Source: Beroe forskalii
Taxonomy: Eukaryota > Ctenophora > Nuda > Beroida > Beroidae
Reading direction: 5' to 3'
DNA length: 64,000 bases
Assembly (NCBI GenBank): GCA_011033025.1
Contig: WFMF01000328.1
Coordinates: 62,001 to 126,000 of the forward strand
A program made the translations under genes and the position numbers. Positions 49,101-60,600 of this stretch are shown here, in pieces (the stretch's first letter is position 1; the number at the start of each line of letters is the position of its first letter). Below the pieces are notes generated by a model that saw only the letters and a list, made by a program, of their open reading frames with translations, was not told the DNA's origin and did no database searches.

Positions 49101-51727
49101 CTAATCGTCGAGTTCAGAGTCAGAACTGAACTCCTCTTGTCTCAGGTTTCTCTGGATTTTCACTGATTTCTTCTCCTCAACATGCTCCACAGGCGGTCTA
49201 GTGAGGTCACCCGAATAATTAGAGATTCAGTTAATTGTGAATGAAATGAATTTAATGTCGATTATGAATTATGAGTCAACTATGACTCAGTTGACACCAA
49301 TCCTCAACGCCTTCCCTAACGAGTGATGACCAGCCCCTCCCACTCCTACCACGCCCTCCTACTTCAACCACGCCCTCCTTGACAGTTTACGTACCTGAGT
49401 AATTGATGATCTTGTTCTGAGCTATTCTCCATTCCAGCAGAGATGTTGGGAAGTTATCGGTACTTCCAAGATCATCAAATCCAACCACTCTGAAAACGTT
49501 TATAATAAAGTGATTATAGTATATTCATATATTTTTTAAATGTAAAGTACAATATAATATCACATATTTAAAAGCCCTTAGCGGTGCCTTCACGAGGGTT
49601 TTCAATCAATCGAAAAGGACGAAAACTTTCAATGGAAACAGAGTTACATGATTGGTACTTTGGTATGACCACAATCAAGAAGTCACTCCCTGCAGAAATT
49701 CGGGAAATACACACAAAAAGAGGCAACGGGCGAAATCGTGCGCAATTCGTGATCTTTGTTATTTCATCGAAACACACCTACGATGAAATGATACTTTTTT
49801 ATTTCAAAGTCTATTTTAAAGTGAACTACACCTTTGGAACCCTGTGCTAAATACCTGTCAATGACGACGGAGTCTTTGCACATGAGAATAGTTGGCATAA
49901 CTTTGATTTTGAGTCTTTCTGAAAGGAATGGCGCTTTCTCGGCATTCAGTCTGATAAACCGTGTCTCGTAGTGCTTGAGACACAGCTGACTGAGATGCTT
50001 GTCAACAATCTTACATCTGAAATGAAATGTAATGTAACATGGATATTACATGATAGAGAGATGAGCGTTCTCTAACGTATTTCTGATGCAGTATGTACAA
50101 TGTACAATGTAGATTGTACTGTTGTATATGCAACGAATTTAAACAAATCCCAATGGATTTGTTTTAATGGACCGTGTATATTGCATTGAAGGGATACAAA
50201 TACAAGGCTTGCATCAATAGGTGGAAACTGATTATGGTGCGGTTATTTACTTACTTATGCAAAATTCTTATTTATCAATCAACTAACACCAGTGTTTGCA
50301 TTGGTGGATTGAAAGCAAGACACATTCATACCGGGGGGGGATCATGGATTAAGTGCAAGACACGAGGGGTACTAAGTGATTTTTTGCCCAATTTTGAAAT
50401 ACCACCCACCACCCCTTCAGATAATCCCATTAACTAAGTGATATTTGGCACCATTTGTAGTGACCCACCCCAAAATTAGCATAAAAACCTATCCAAGCGG
50501 CAGATTGTCCCCTGTACTAACTGATATTTGTCACTATTTGAAGGTACCCACCCCTAAAGGAGCATAAAACGATGCAGATTGTCCCATCTTCCCATGTACT
50601 AACTGAAATTTGTCATGTTTTGTAGGGACCCACCCCAAAATGAGCAGTTTGTCCCGTGTACTAACTGAAATTTAATACAATTTGTGGGGACCCACCCCAA
50701 AATTATGACGTCATCTGGCAAAAAAGTGCCCAAATATGGAAAAATATGCCATTTGGACTAAGTGATTATGATTTTCCCATAAGGTGACCACCTCAGTTAG
50801 TACAGTGGACTAAGTGATTTCGCCAAGGGCCAAACACCACCCACCCCGGCCTCGTGTCTTGCACTTAGTCCCTGATCCCCCCCCGTTCATACTGAAGCTA
50901 GTGTCCAAGTAGAAGGGGCAGATAACTTCTCCTCAGCTCCATCTTACCTGAAGCTAGTGTCTATGTAGAAGAGACAGACAGCTCCATCTTACCTGAAGCT
51001 TGTGTCTATGTAGAAAAGACAGACAGCTCCATCTTACCTGAAGCTAGTGTCTATGTAGAAGAGACAGACAGCTCCATCTTACCTGAAGCTAGTGTCTATG
51101 TAGAAGAGACAGACAACCCTGTCACTCTTCTTGCCGATCTCGAAGAACTCCTTTTCGTTGGTGATAGTGTCGTACGTTCCGTGACCCAAGTTCTTATACT
51201 CCTGCTTCTGATCCTGGGATCAATCACGTACGGATTTAAAAAGTCACGTACCAATAATGATTGTAGAAATGATGGGAGATTTGACTGATAATTGTAATTA
51301 TATCTTAAGCATTTTAACATGAGGTATGGGCTTGCAAAATTGCAATAAGCTGTAAAAGCAGACTGCTGGAAAGGAACCCTAGGTAAGAAAGCGGCAGTTC
51401 TGACCTGTAGTTTCTGCATTTGTTTGATACGGCGCTCTCTAATGGCTTCCAGATCATCCTCGTCCATCTTCTCCAACTTTTCCAGTTCCTGTAGATCAGA
51501 TTCAAATAAGGTTATCCATAATGGATATCATTTCAGTTTCAATATACATTTGATTTAGCAAATTTCAATTTTACAATGTACAATAATAAACAATGTACAA
51601 TATACCCAATGGCAATATACAATTTACAATGCGTACTAACAGCGTCAACTGTAGCCTCCATGGCCTCCACAGCCCCAGCCACCATCTTGTTTATCATTTC
51701 CTGCTGCATTGCACCACCAGCGGCCAT
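49101..51727 (-). CDS. TXNDC9: thioredoxin domain-containing protein 9, copy 2 (last-exon acceptor lost)
   Basis: Exons 1-5 match copy 1 in length and phase: 51727-51641, 51488-51405, 51213-51083, 50016-49855 and 49489-49395. The thioredoxin-fold motifs are kept, including SFRCKIVDKHL and VVGFDDLGS. The exon 6 coding sequence (49210-49101) is also open. However, the bases before it read TCTAATTATTCGG, with no AG, and the nearest upstream AG on the minus strand is about 60 nt away and leads to a stop. In copy 1 this place is CTTTGCAG. Without the site, translation would stop shortly after INYSG, removing the acidic tail of about 36 residues. So this copy is probably truncated, though the chaperonin-binding core could remain. 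The exon 1 donor is GTTAGT here against GTAAGT in copy 1. Confidence 0.85.
50332..50885. mobile_element. G-rich-ended TIR element, copy 2
   Basis: This 554-bp element lies in inverse orientation relative to 14,390-14,935. It is flanked by a perfect TTCATAC duplication (50,325-50,331 and 50,886-50,892). It landed beside the splice-donor minisatellite in TXNDC9 intron 3 of unit 2 and is absent from unit 1. Ends CGGGGGGGGATCA and the internal GGTGGGTCC-type repeats match copy 1 closely. Confidence 0.9.
50893..51125 (-). repeat. 45-bp splice-donor minisatellite, unit 2
   Basis: Four good copies and one diverged copy of the same 45-bp unit as in unit 1, each with CTTCAG|GTAAGATGG on the minus strand. 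One copy has an A-to-T change (CAAGCTTCAG). Copy number differs from unit 1, so the array has changed since duplication. Confidence 0.85.
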
Positions 51728-52345
51728 TTCTAGATCTACATTCGAGGTAAATATCAACACGATATATCTTATTTGTCAATAAAGACGCTTTTAAGTTCAC
51801 TGTATTTACGAAATAGATTTTTAACTGCATCAGTAAATTTGATCTAGATTAGGTATTCAAAATACGATTCGTACTTACTTCACGTAGATGAGAGTAACTA
51901 TTGTCAAACAAAAGAAGATAAGTCTAGACCATAGAAATTTATTAAATAAACAAAATCATTAGATTCGGGTTATTAGTGGATTAACTAATTCTAATAACAT
52001 GAAATGTCATGAAATAGGTATTGGAATTGTATCTCGGACGAGGAATAGAATTCATTTTCAATCTCTTAAAATATTACATCAAGGGTAATATATAACCACA
52101 ATTAAAAATATCTTGTAAAGAAATTTGTTTAGAAATTCAATATTGAATGAAGTCATTTTGTTATCTAAAATTTAAACATGGGTTTATGTCGAAATCATGA
52201 TTCATTGCAATATAACGTGGGAAAAAGCAGCCGTTATAGGGAGTCTTCAATATCAATAAGGCTAAATTAATTCTCTATAAGGGGATATCACACTCAACTT
52301 AAATAGGATATAAATATTTCAAGTGAATTCAATAAATGTCAATAT

Positions 52346-54730
52346 TCAATATCTCATAGGAGCATCGAGCATACTCAGCTGTGCATGCGTGTCTCCTGGC
52401 ATGCTGTAAGGCAGCATCCCAGCAAACCGCATTACGACTTTAGCTTGGTCCCTGATTTTTTGGCTGTGCTTGTTCTGAGCTCCATACAAATTGCTCCCAG
52501 CCTTACTTGCATTTTTGTACAGTTTATTGAGTATCGACATAACCATGATAAGTAAATCTGGAATGCATCTTCGGAGCTCATCACTGAATGACTTGAACGC
52601 ATTAACTCGATGGTTTATGGTTTCTTGTTGAAGTGGAATTATCTGCAGTCTATTGATCACATCTAATGCTTCCTCCAACTTTTCATTACCACTGTGATAC
52701 AGAGCATGGAATTGATAGAGGTCGAGGAGAAGGAGGAATTGCTTTCGAAGGTTTGCATTAGCATGTTGCAACCTTGTCTCCACCCCTGATGCTATTTCAT
52801 GTATATGCTCATGAGCTTTGTCATTGGGCATCAATTTCTGTGACAATTCTTCATTGAGGATCTCCAAAACCTTGTCATAATTGTGTGCCAGCTCATAAAG
52901 CGTGACAGCTTCTTCCCAACATCCTCGCTTTTCCGATGCCTCAGCCACTGTTGAAATAATCAGTGAGTGATTCACATTGTACCTATCAATGGCACCCTTT
53001 GTCTTCCGACCTGATGAGTCAAGTGTGCCAAGTAGTGTTTGGTATTCTTTGCTCTCTTGTATTAACTCTGAAATACATACAGCAAACATGTCCTCTCCAT
53101 CTTCATTCTGTATTCCATGGAGGATGTAGTAGTAATTCAGAGCACTTGAGGGGTTCGAACAAGCAAACTTTCTAGTGTACCCAATGACAATCCTGCAGAG
53201 ATTAAGTCTTTTATGAGGGGCTGGATCATCCTCACATTCACTTAGAATTGGTTGGTGGGGAGTGACTGATAGATTTATCATGCCATTAGAATGCAAAGCC
53301 AAAGCCATGTGGATAGCATTAGCTCGACTTTCTTCTCCTCTGTAAAGAACTTCAATGGCTGACTCATATAGACCAGTGAGTAACAAAACAAGGGCATAAA
53401 GATATGGACTTTGCAGAGAGTTGAAATGGTTTTCACCATATTCCTGCAAAACATGTTCTTGAACCTCAAATAGTGTGACTTTATCCTTGTTTGATCTGAA
53501 GTCTTTTCCTGTTGAACTACTAGTAAGAACATGTACCAGCTTCAGCCAAATATAATCTTGCACAGTTGTCAAAATATCCCCATGCCTCCGCTCAATATCA
53601 CACCCACCCAGGATAGAAAATACTAGACGTTTGTAGGGGTCATTGCAGCTGTTAACACCCCCATAATAAAGCTGGCGAACTTTATCACGAGCAGCTGATG
53701 GAGCAGAGATGTTGGACCAATTTTCCAGAATCAACTCAATCTCTCCCTCATAACCATCATCTTGGAGAGCTTGCAAAGCAGCAGCAGGTGAACCACACCT
53801 CAAACAAACATACACAAGGCCCCAAACTGTTGATTCCTGAGTCCTTACAGAGAGATAACTTGAAGCAAGCTCCATGATGCCAGGGATTCCACCCAACTCT
53901 GCTTGTTCAAGATGCCCACTAATTGTTGTCTGGACAAACTGTTGGAATCCCCTCTCTAAATACTCAACAGACTTCTTAACCAAATCTAAGGTGTTGCTGT
54001 GTTTGAAACGGAGAGCTGGGTCATCAAAACAACTGCTGTTAGCGAGCACTTCAACAAGTTCCCAGCAATCAAGGATAGCTTTGCTTTCTCCAAACTCATG
54101 AATTGTATTCATAAATTCATCAATCAGGGGATATCTGCGGCCAGCAATAACAGCATCATTCCTGCGACTGATAACTTCAGAAAATGATATCTCATCTTGA
54201 GTCATAACAGAATCTTTACTCCAATAAGTGCTATTGACAGACAAAGGTTGTATATCAACTGGTACATGAAAATCTGTTCTGGTGGAACCAAGAAGAGCAG
54301 ACAAGACCCTTTCCTTTTCTTCTTCCCATAAGTGCTGTAATGCTTGACTATGGCGTAGAGATGCTGACTTCATTGTGCTACTCTTGCTCTCTATGATTGC
54401 ACCCAACAAGGCTTGTTCTCTTTCACCCTTCAGAAATCCTTGAATGTCAGTGACTGGAGATACTTCAGTTGGTTCAATGGTTGTAGACTTCAGGGTTTCC
54501 ATCTTTTGAGACATGGAGGGGACATCAAATCCACGGGATCCTAACAAAATTGAAGCCTTAACATCAGCACTATCATCTGTTGCCATAGCTGCAGTCTTCA
54601 TCCATAATCGTTCACCTGCTTCAGCAATTTGGCCAAGGTTTCTATGGACCCTTGGCAGGGCTGTGACATTAGCAGTATCAGCATTTAGCTGCTCAGCACT
54701 TTGCAATAACTCTGCAAAGCTCACAGACAT
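52346..54730 (-). CDS. NUP93: nucleoporin 93, copy 2 (intact, no introns)
   Basis: A single uninterrupted frame of 794 residues, close to the human length of about 819. NUP93 is the scaffold of the nuclear pore inner ring; it anchors the NUP62 channel complex through its N-terminus and binds NUP205/NUP188 and NUP35. Seen here: an N-terminal helix with FAELLQSAEQL and LPRVHRNLGQI, the conserved KASILLGSRGFDV, TDIQGFLKGEREQALLGAI, HLEQAELGGIPG, DPYKRLVFSILGGCD, the ACE1-type helical solenoid including EALDVINRLQIIPL and FKSFSDELRR, and the C-terminal FAGMLPYSMPGDTHAQL. The chosen start (MSVSFAELL) follows a plausible acceptor ending CTTTGAG; an in-frame ATG lies seven codons upstream. Animal NUP93 genes usually have many introns, so the intron-free frame may reflect retroposition before the segment duplicated. 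No poly(A) tract is visible after the stop. HYLS1 lies upstream and TXNDC9 downstream on the same strand. Confidence 0.95.
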   Translation of the reverse strand: MSVSFAELLQSAEQLNADTANVTALPRVHRNLGQIAEAGERLWMKTAAMATDDSADVKASILLGSRGFDVPSMSQKMETLKSTTIEPTEVSPVTDIQGFLKGEREQALLGAIIESKSSTMKSASLRHSQALQHLWEEEKERVLSALLGSTRTDFHVPVDIQPLSVNSTYWSKDSVMTQDEISFSEVISRRNDAVIAGRRYPLIDEFMNTIHEFGESKAILDCWELVEVLANSSCFDDPALRFKHSNTLDLVKKSVEYLERGFQQFVQTTISGHLEQAELGGIPGIMELASSYLSVRTQESTVWGLVYVCLRCGSPAAALQALQDDGYEGEIELILENWSNISAPSAARDKVRQLYYGGVNSCNDPYKRLVFSILGGCDIERRHGDILTTVQDYIWLKLVHVLTSSSTGKDFRSNKDKVTLFEVQEHVLQEYGENHFNSLQSPYLYALVLLLTGLYESAIEVLYRGEESRANAIHMALALHSNGMINLSVTPHQPILSECEDDPAPHKRLNLCRIVIGYTRKFACSNPSSALNYYYILHGIQNEDGEDMFAVCISELIQESKEYQTLLGTLDSSGRKTKGAIDRYNVNHSLIISTVAEASEKRGCWEEAVTLYELAHNYDKVLEILNEELSQKLMPNDKAHEHIHEIASGVETRLQHANANLRKQFLLLLDLYQFHALYHSGNEKLEEALDVINRLQIIPLQQETINHRVNAFKSFSDELRRCIPDLLIMVMSILNKLYKNASKAGSNLYGAQNKHSQKIRDQAKVVMRFAGMLPYSMPGDTHAQLSMLDAPMRY

Positions 54731-55626
54731 CCTCAAAGAGTAACAAAACATTTATTTTTGAATGAAACAAATTATCTGAATTGATTTTGGGAAGTATTAA
54801 GCAATAAGTATATTATACAATGTAAATAAGCTTAACAACACTACTAGTAACAATCAAATTTGAAGAAGGTGCTTATCACCAAATGGAGTTTTCTGAAGAC
54901 GAGAGATAATATATTCATTTTCAATGTTATATTCTCGAAACTGGCAGTAAATCAGTGCAGCAAATTAGATCTGATTTGAATCATTACTGCATTTTTAGTG
55001 GTTCACTATGGCCCCCCTCAGTCAATGCTATAAGCAATCAAGTTCAACATGTAAATATTTTGAATAATTTTCTAAATAAATTAATCTTTTTGCCCATTAT
55101 TGCAAGTCCAATGTAGATATATAATCTTCATCAAGTTCTCTTAACAAGTTCACTTATCCTCTTACATGTTTAAATGGGAAAACTCCTCCACCTCAATCAA
55201 CAAATTTAGTAATATCAAAATAGGTAGTTGCAACTTATTCGTAGGATGTTACGTTCCACATTTGGACGTCACTTTGTGCTCTCGCCCTATTGATAGCCAT
55301 CCAGTCAGAAGAAATAGACGGGCAACATCTGTCGACAACTTATTTACTCATAAATTGAAGAACGTCAGAAATTTGAACATCTAGGTGCTAAAGTGCTGAA
55401 TTTTCTGCCAACTGAAATAAGGAATGCAAACGAAAATAAATTGTTTAATAAAATTTAGAGCCAGACTGCTAGAATTTGCTTAAAGTGACACAATCTTTAA
55501 TTTCAATAATACATTTGACTACGTTGACAAGCTCAAATTATAATTTTGAATTCTGACAATTTATATAAACAATGGACCCTCTGACAGTTGCTGTGATAAT
55601 TCTTTGGCCACTGTTTGTGAATGTGC

Positions 55627-55912
55627 TTGCTAAATACGTATATCCCTGTGTGGCGCGTACACACACCTATGCGGGCCTAGGAATGAATGTGCAAACACTG
55701 TATTTGTTTCACAAAGAAAATGCGTTGAACTTTGATAATAAGTTTTTAATTCCGAATTTTCTATTTTTCTTGTCCTACGCTGTAGGACAAGTTTTGTGCT
55801 TGCCTTTTCCTAAGCCCGCATAGGTGTGTGTACGCGCGCGGCGCTTCCCTACGGGACACCGTTCAGGGGAAGCGCGCCGCGCAACACAGACAGGGATATA
55901 CGTGTTTAGCAA
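55627..55912. repeat. palindromic element spanning the duplication end
   Basis: TTGCTAAATACGTATATCCC at about 55,626 is matched in inverted form near 55,912, and ACACACCTATGCGGGCCTAGG near 55,661 is matched near 55,805. A second palindrome (GCGCTTCCC with GGGAAGCGC) and a TGTCCTACGCTGTAGGACA hairpin lie inside. The left arm also ends unit 1 (43,131-43,260), where the right arm is missing. Confidence 0.75.
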
Positions 55913-57690
55913 TTATAAATCAAAATGCAATGACAAATGAAATTTTTTTGTTCTTATTGATTTTTTCGGACGTTGCCTGACGCTGACGAGACTTTCAACG
56001 CACGGCGCTGAATTGTCTGATCACGAGTCGAGAGTGCGTCAACGTCCAACAACTTTGATAATGAAACATGGACTTTTATTTTGAGTATAATTGAAAAACT
56101 TTGAGTTTGATTGAAAAACTTTATATAATCATTGGAACAATCAATACTCATATCGTAATCGATGAATTATTTGAAGCATAATCGTTAAACTTTTAAATCA
56201 GCTGAGTATGTTGACAGGTGTCCATGTCCAGTTCGAACTGTACTTTGCACGTCTAGTCTTTGGTGTGTGCGGCGTACCAACGTCGAACATATAAATAACA
56301 TTGAACACGCCGCACAATACAATATGAATAACAAAAGCCGCGGAAACCGCAATTCAAACTGTCGCTGATAATTCAAAATAGCCACTGAAAAAAATAATTT
56401 CACGTTCATTTTTTGCTGTTTGGTCTTTTAAATCGTCACGTCACTACAAAATATAAGGGATCGTTCACAATCACATGTTACGTTATCAATTTTCAGTACT
56501 TACCCCAGGTCCCCCCATTATCACTTGTTTTCAGTAGCTGCGCTGCATTTGTATGAAAAACCGACCCTCCCCTGACTCAGACTGATAACGTTATCGGTAA
56601 TATTACAAATACAAAGACACCTGCCTGATTGGGTCCATAATCCATATTGTTTTGAACCTCGCCCTACGGGCTCAGGTCAAAACCGGAAGCATCCCTTGGG
56701 CTATACGCCCTCGGGAAGTATCACAAAATGAACACCATAGACCCGTATCAATGTATTTTTATCATAGCTTCATAGTGTAACTGATAACTTAAGATCAAAA
56801 ACGTATTCAGTGTGTGCGACCGAATAAAAACTTCAATTAAAGTTTAATAAAACTGAAAACATGCTATGGTAACCTTGACACTATACCTCATCGGCCCTTA
56901 TAGTAATTGGCGAATGCACTTTTGGTCGAAATTTTGGTCCAAAGGACTGGTTAAAATGGTTCATAAATAATTTCATTTTGATCCATGGGCCGGTCAAAAA
57001 GGGCCAATAAGGTATGCTCATTCAAATCCCTGTAATGATATTGATAAAATGGAAGACCGACATTACTGCTTTTGAATCGATATCTCATAGTATAACCTCT
57101 ATGCATTGTGTGCTCAGCAGTAAGAAAGCAACATGTCGAAGGGTCGAGTAGAAAGCTAATCCATAGCTTATGAAAGCTCTAACTCGATAAAAATGAAAAA
57201 CGAAAAACTGAGAACTGTCTGTAACCATTAACCAATTAGCCTTCACGCTACACCTGGATTTAGATCTTTTTATTAACCTCTCGACGAGTTGCCATTAACT
57301 GAAGCAATTATGAGCAAAAATTCGACCCGGGAGAGAATAAATTATTTCTAAAAAGTTCTTTACAAATCAGTAATAATCAGTAATATCTATATGAAGTCAG
57401 GATTCTGATTGAATAACAGAACTGTTGGAATAAATTGGGGTATTTACGGCGAATCTTGGTGAATTATTTAATGAAGTTATGAGTCTCTGACCTCGGTCTG
57501 TATAAGAGTAAGTTATTTGATCATGCAAGTTACAAGATCTCAACCCATCATTTCGTTTCTCACAGCCCACCGCAGTTTTTCTCTCTTCTTATCAGTTGGA
57601 ACCTGAGAAGGTTCGAGAAAATCATAGATAAAAAATAAAAATCAGGACATTTAATTACAATCAGTTCTCAAACATCCAGTACCACAGCAT
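55913..57690. other. gene-free spacer between HYLS1 and NUP93
   Basis: I see no exon. A TIR-like end GGGATCGTTCACAATC, related to the element at 44,982, starts at about 56,459. A segment at about 56,630-56,725 (with CCCTACGGGCTCAGGTCAAAA) has a diverged relative at about 63,105-63,190. The NUP93 promoter and 5' UTR exon may lie here or in 54,740-55,700, but no motif is decisive. Confidence 0.5.
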
Positions 57691-60600
57691 TTAATACTGT
57701 GGAAAGTAGCTTATCAAGGTAACTGATAAATCACGGCCCATACTGAGTGCAGGTACCTGGTATCTGTTGACGGAAACAGGTCGCTGCGGCGCCACAAACG
57801 GCGCCAGGTCACACTCCATCATTTGGCGGCGGATGGCGCTCCTCAACGCCGTGTGCCGCTTCTCTCCGGGCACTGGAAATATTTGAGGAATTATTCCTCG
57901 TTACCTATACTCGTATCCCTCGTTAATATGGGGCAATAACTCTGGGAACAATATTTCGTACCTTTTAAATGTTTCATAAGGTATTTTGGGGGATATCTTT
58001 ACATCTTCCTTAAATTACGTACTGATATGATGAAAGCCTTTTGTCAAGGATAACGTTGTAAATGATGAAAGAGTATCATCTGAATATGTTCTCCTACCTA
58101 ACCCTAACCCACCATCCTACCTACCATTGTGTTGGGACCAGGTGTTCTCGTACTGCTTGAACTTCTTGAGCGGGTCTGTCTTGTGGACGGGTGCTGGACG
58201 GGGGATGATGCAGGACGGCAGCTTTTCATTCTCGTCCCAGACACGACGTGGGAATGGTTTTAACAGGTGAAAATATGGCACTCTCCATGGAGGGTTACCA
58301 ACGCTCCTTAGCTCCTTACTCGGTGCATATTACACAAGAAATGTGCTTGTCTCGAATTAACAAATACACTACGAAATAGGGCAACCGGGCATGGTTTGAA
58401 TGATGTACAAAAAGCTTAAATTCGGCAACCTTCTGAAGTGAAACTTACGAATGGTTTATCCTCGTCGACAGTTGATATTGACACGGTTGAAATAGAATCA
58501 GATACGTCGAATGCAACTTCTCGCCGGTTTGACACGTCTACCACAGAATCGTTAAAACTAGGGGCCTCTCGGACAGAAACGTCGCCATTTCGGTGCCTGG
58601 AAAGATTAGTATGCTAATTCATCAGCGTTCATCATATCATATCACGAATAAATCGGGTGAAGATGTCAGAAATGTGCAGAATCACAAATTCAAAAAGAGA
58701 AACAAATTCAAAAAGATCGAAGTCAAGCGCGCGCGCCGCGCGATGGCCCACAAAGCAATGACGGTAAAAACTTATACACCAAAAAACGTGTTCGGCGTTC
58801 GCGCCCTCCGTCAATTCTACCTGTTTTTTCGATGAGAACATTTTTTTTGCAGACAAACCGTCAGATTCCACATAGCAACGAAATGCCATTCAAAGCATAC
58901 GATGTTTCATGTGTCATGTTTCATGTTTCATGCCCTTTCAATTGCCTTATTATATGGCATGTTGCCCACGACCTTAGAGATTACAGAAACAATGAAACCG
59001 TGATATGGAATGGTATGTGGAAGGAGCACAAATCAATATTCTTCATACGTCAGAAAACACGACTGGTGTCAACGTCATATGGCTGGAATGTGGAATGCGT
59101 ACGAATCAAAATACGTCATACGTCAGAAAACACGACTGGTGTCAACGTCATATGGCTGGAATGTGGAATGCGTACGAATCAAAATACGTCATACGTCATA
59201 GCATACAAATGGTGTCAACGTCATGAGGAATGGAATGTGGAATGCGCACATTCGTCATGTTTGATTGGGTGCCAGCAGACACATATATAAAGCCCCCCAC
59301 TGCGGGTGGAGTCATTATTCATTTCATCTGTTGACCACTCCTACTCCTACCACGCCTTCCTTGACGAGTGATGACCAGCCTCTCCTACTCTTACCACACC
59401 TTCCTGGACGAGCGATGACCAGCCTCTCCTACTCCTACCACGCCTTCCTTGACCAGCCCCTCCAAATTCTACCACGCCTTCCTTGACGAGTGATGACCAG
59501 CCCTCCTTCCACTACGCCTTCCTTGACGAGTGATGACCAACCCCTCCAACTCCTAAGTCCTACCACGCCTTCCTTGACAAGTGATGATCAGCCCCTCCTA
59601 CTCCTACCACGCCTTCCTTGACGAGTGATGACCAGCCCCTCCTACTCCTACCACGCCTTCCTTGACGAGTGATGACCAGCACCTCCTACTCCTACCACGC
59701 ATTCCTTGACGAGTGATGACCAGCCCCTTCTACTCCTACCACGCCTTCCTTGACGAGTGATGACCAGCCCCTCCTACTCCTACCACGCCTTCCTTGACGA
59801 GTGATGACCAGCCCCTCCTACTACTACTACGCATTCCTTGACGAGTGATGACCAGCCCCTCCTACTCCTACCACGCTTTCCTTGACGAGTGATGACCAGC
59901 CCCTCCTACTCCTACCACGCCTTCCTTGACGAGTGATGACCAGCACCTCCTACTCCTACCACGCATTCCTTCACGAGTGATGACCAGCCCCTTCTACTCC
60001 TACCACGCATTCCTTCACGAGTGATGACCAGCCCCTCCTACCTCTACCACGCATTCCTTCACGAGTGATGACCAGCCCCTCCTACTCCTACCACGCATTC
60101 CTTCACGAGTGATGACCAGCCCCTCCTTCCATGCCTTCATTGACGAGTGATGACCATTAACCAGCCCCTCCTACTCCTACCACGCATTTCTTCACGAGTG
60201 ATGACCAGCCCCTCCTACTCCTACCACGCATTCCTTCACGAGTGATGACCAGCCCCTCCTTCCACGCCTTCATTGACGAGTGATGACCATTAACCAGCCC
60301 CTCCTACTCCTACCACGCATTCCTTCACGAGTGATGACCAGCCCCTCCTTCCACGCCTTCATTGACGAGTGATGACCAGCCCCTCCTACTCCTACCATGC
60401 CTTCCTTTACCAGTGAATTTATGATCATATTTTCGTGTGTTGTGTTATTCGTGATCGGAAAGAGGTAAAAATATGACAGTTGCTGGCTAGGCTAGAAAAT
60501 TCTTGTGAAAGCTCTTATTAAAGATGCGTGTCAAAAACTTACTTGGAAATTATATGCTACAAAATGTAACCAGATTGGAAAGAATGGTTACTTAATGTAA

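Larger units (their letters stand above)
43261..55762. repeat. tandem segmental duplication, unit 2
   Basis: Homologous to 33,392-43,260 and directly following it. It is longer because of insertions: a 175-bp TIR element (43,708-43,882), a nested pair of TIR elements (44,982-45,511), about 0.4 kb near 45,790-46,215, a 2.3-kb composite (about 46,455-48,755) and a 554-bp TIR element (50,332-50,885). The two units together may be true paralogues or two haplotypes placed in series by assembly. Confidence 0.9.

Noticed and set aside
58832-59290. 152-codon frame with internal repeats
   Set aside because: The repeats are the CRE-rich promoter-like units read as protein; the frame breaks in the other copy at 47,215.
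47500-60420. Minisatellite as a CRISPR array
   Set aside because: There are no unique spacers between units; the whole 44-bp unit repeats, and the genome is eukaryotic.
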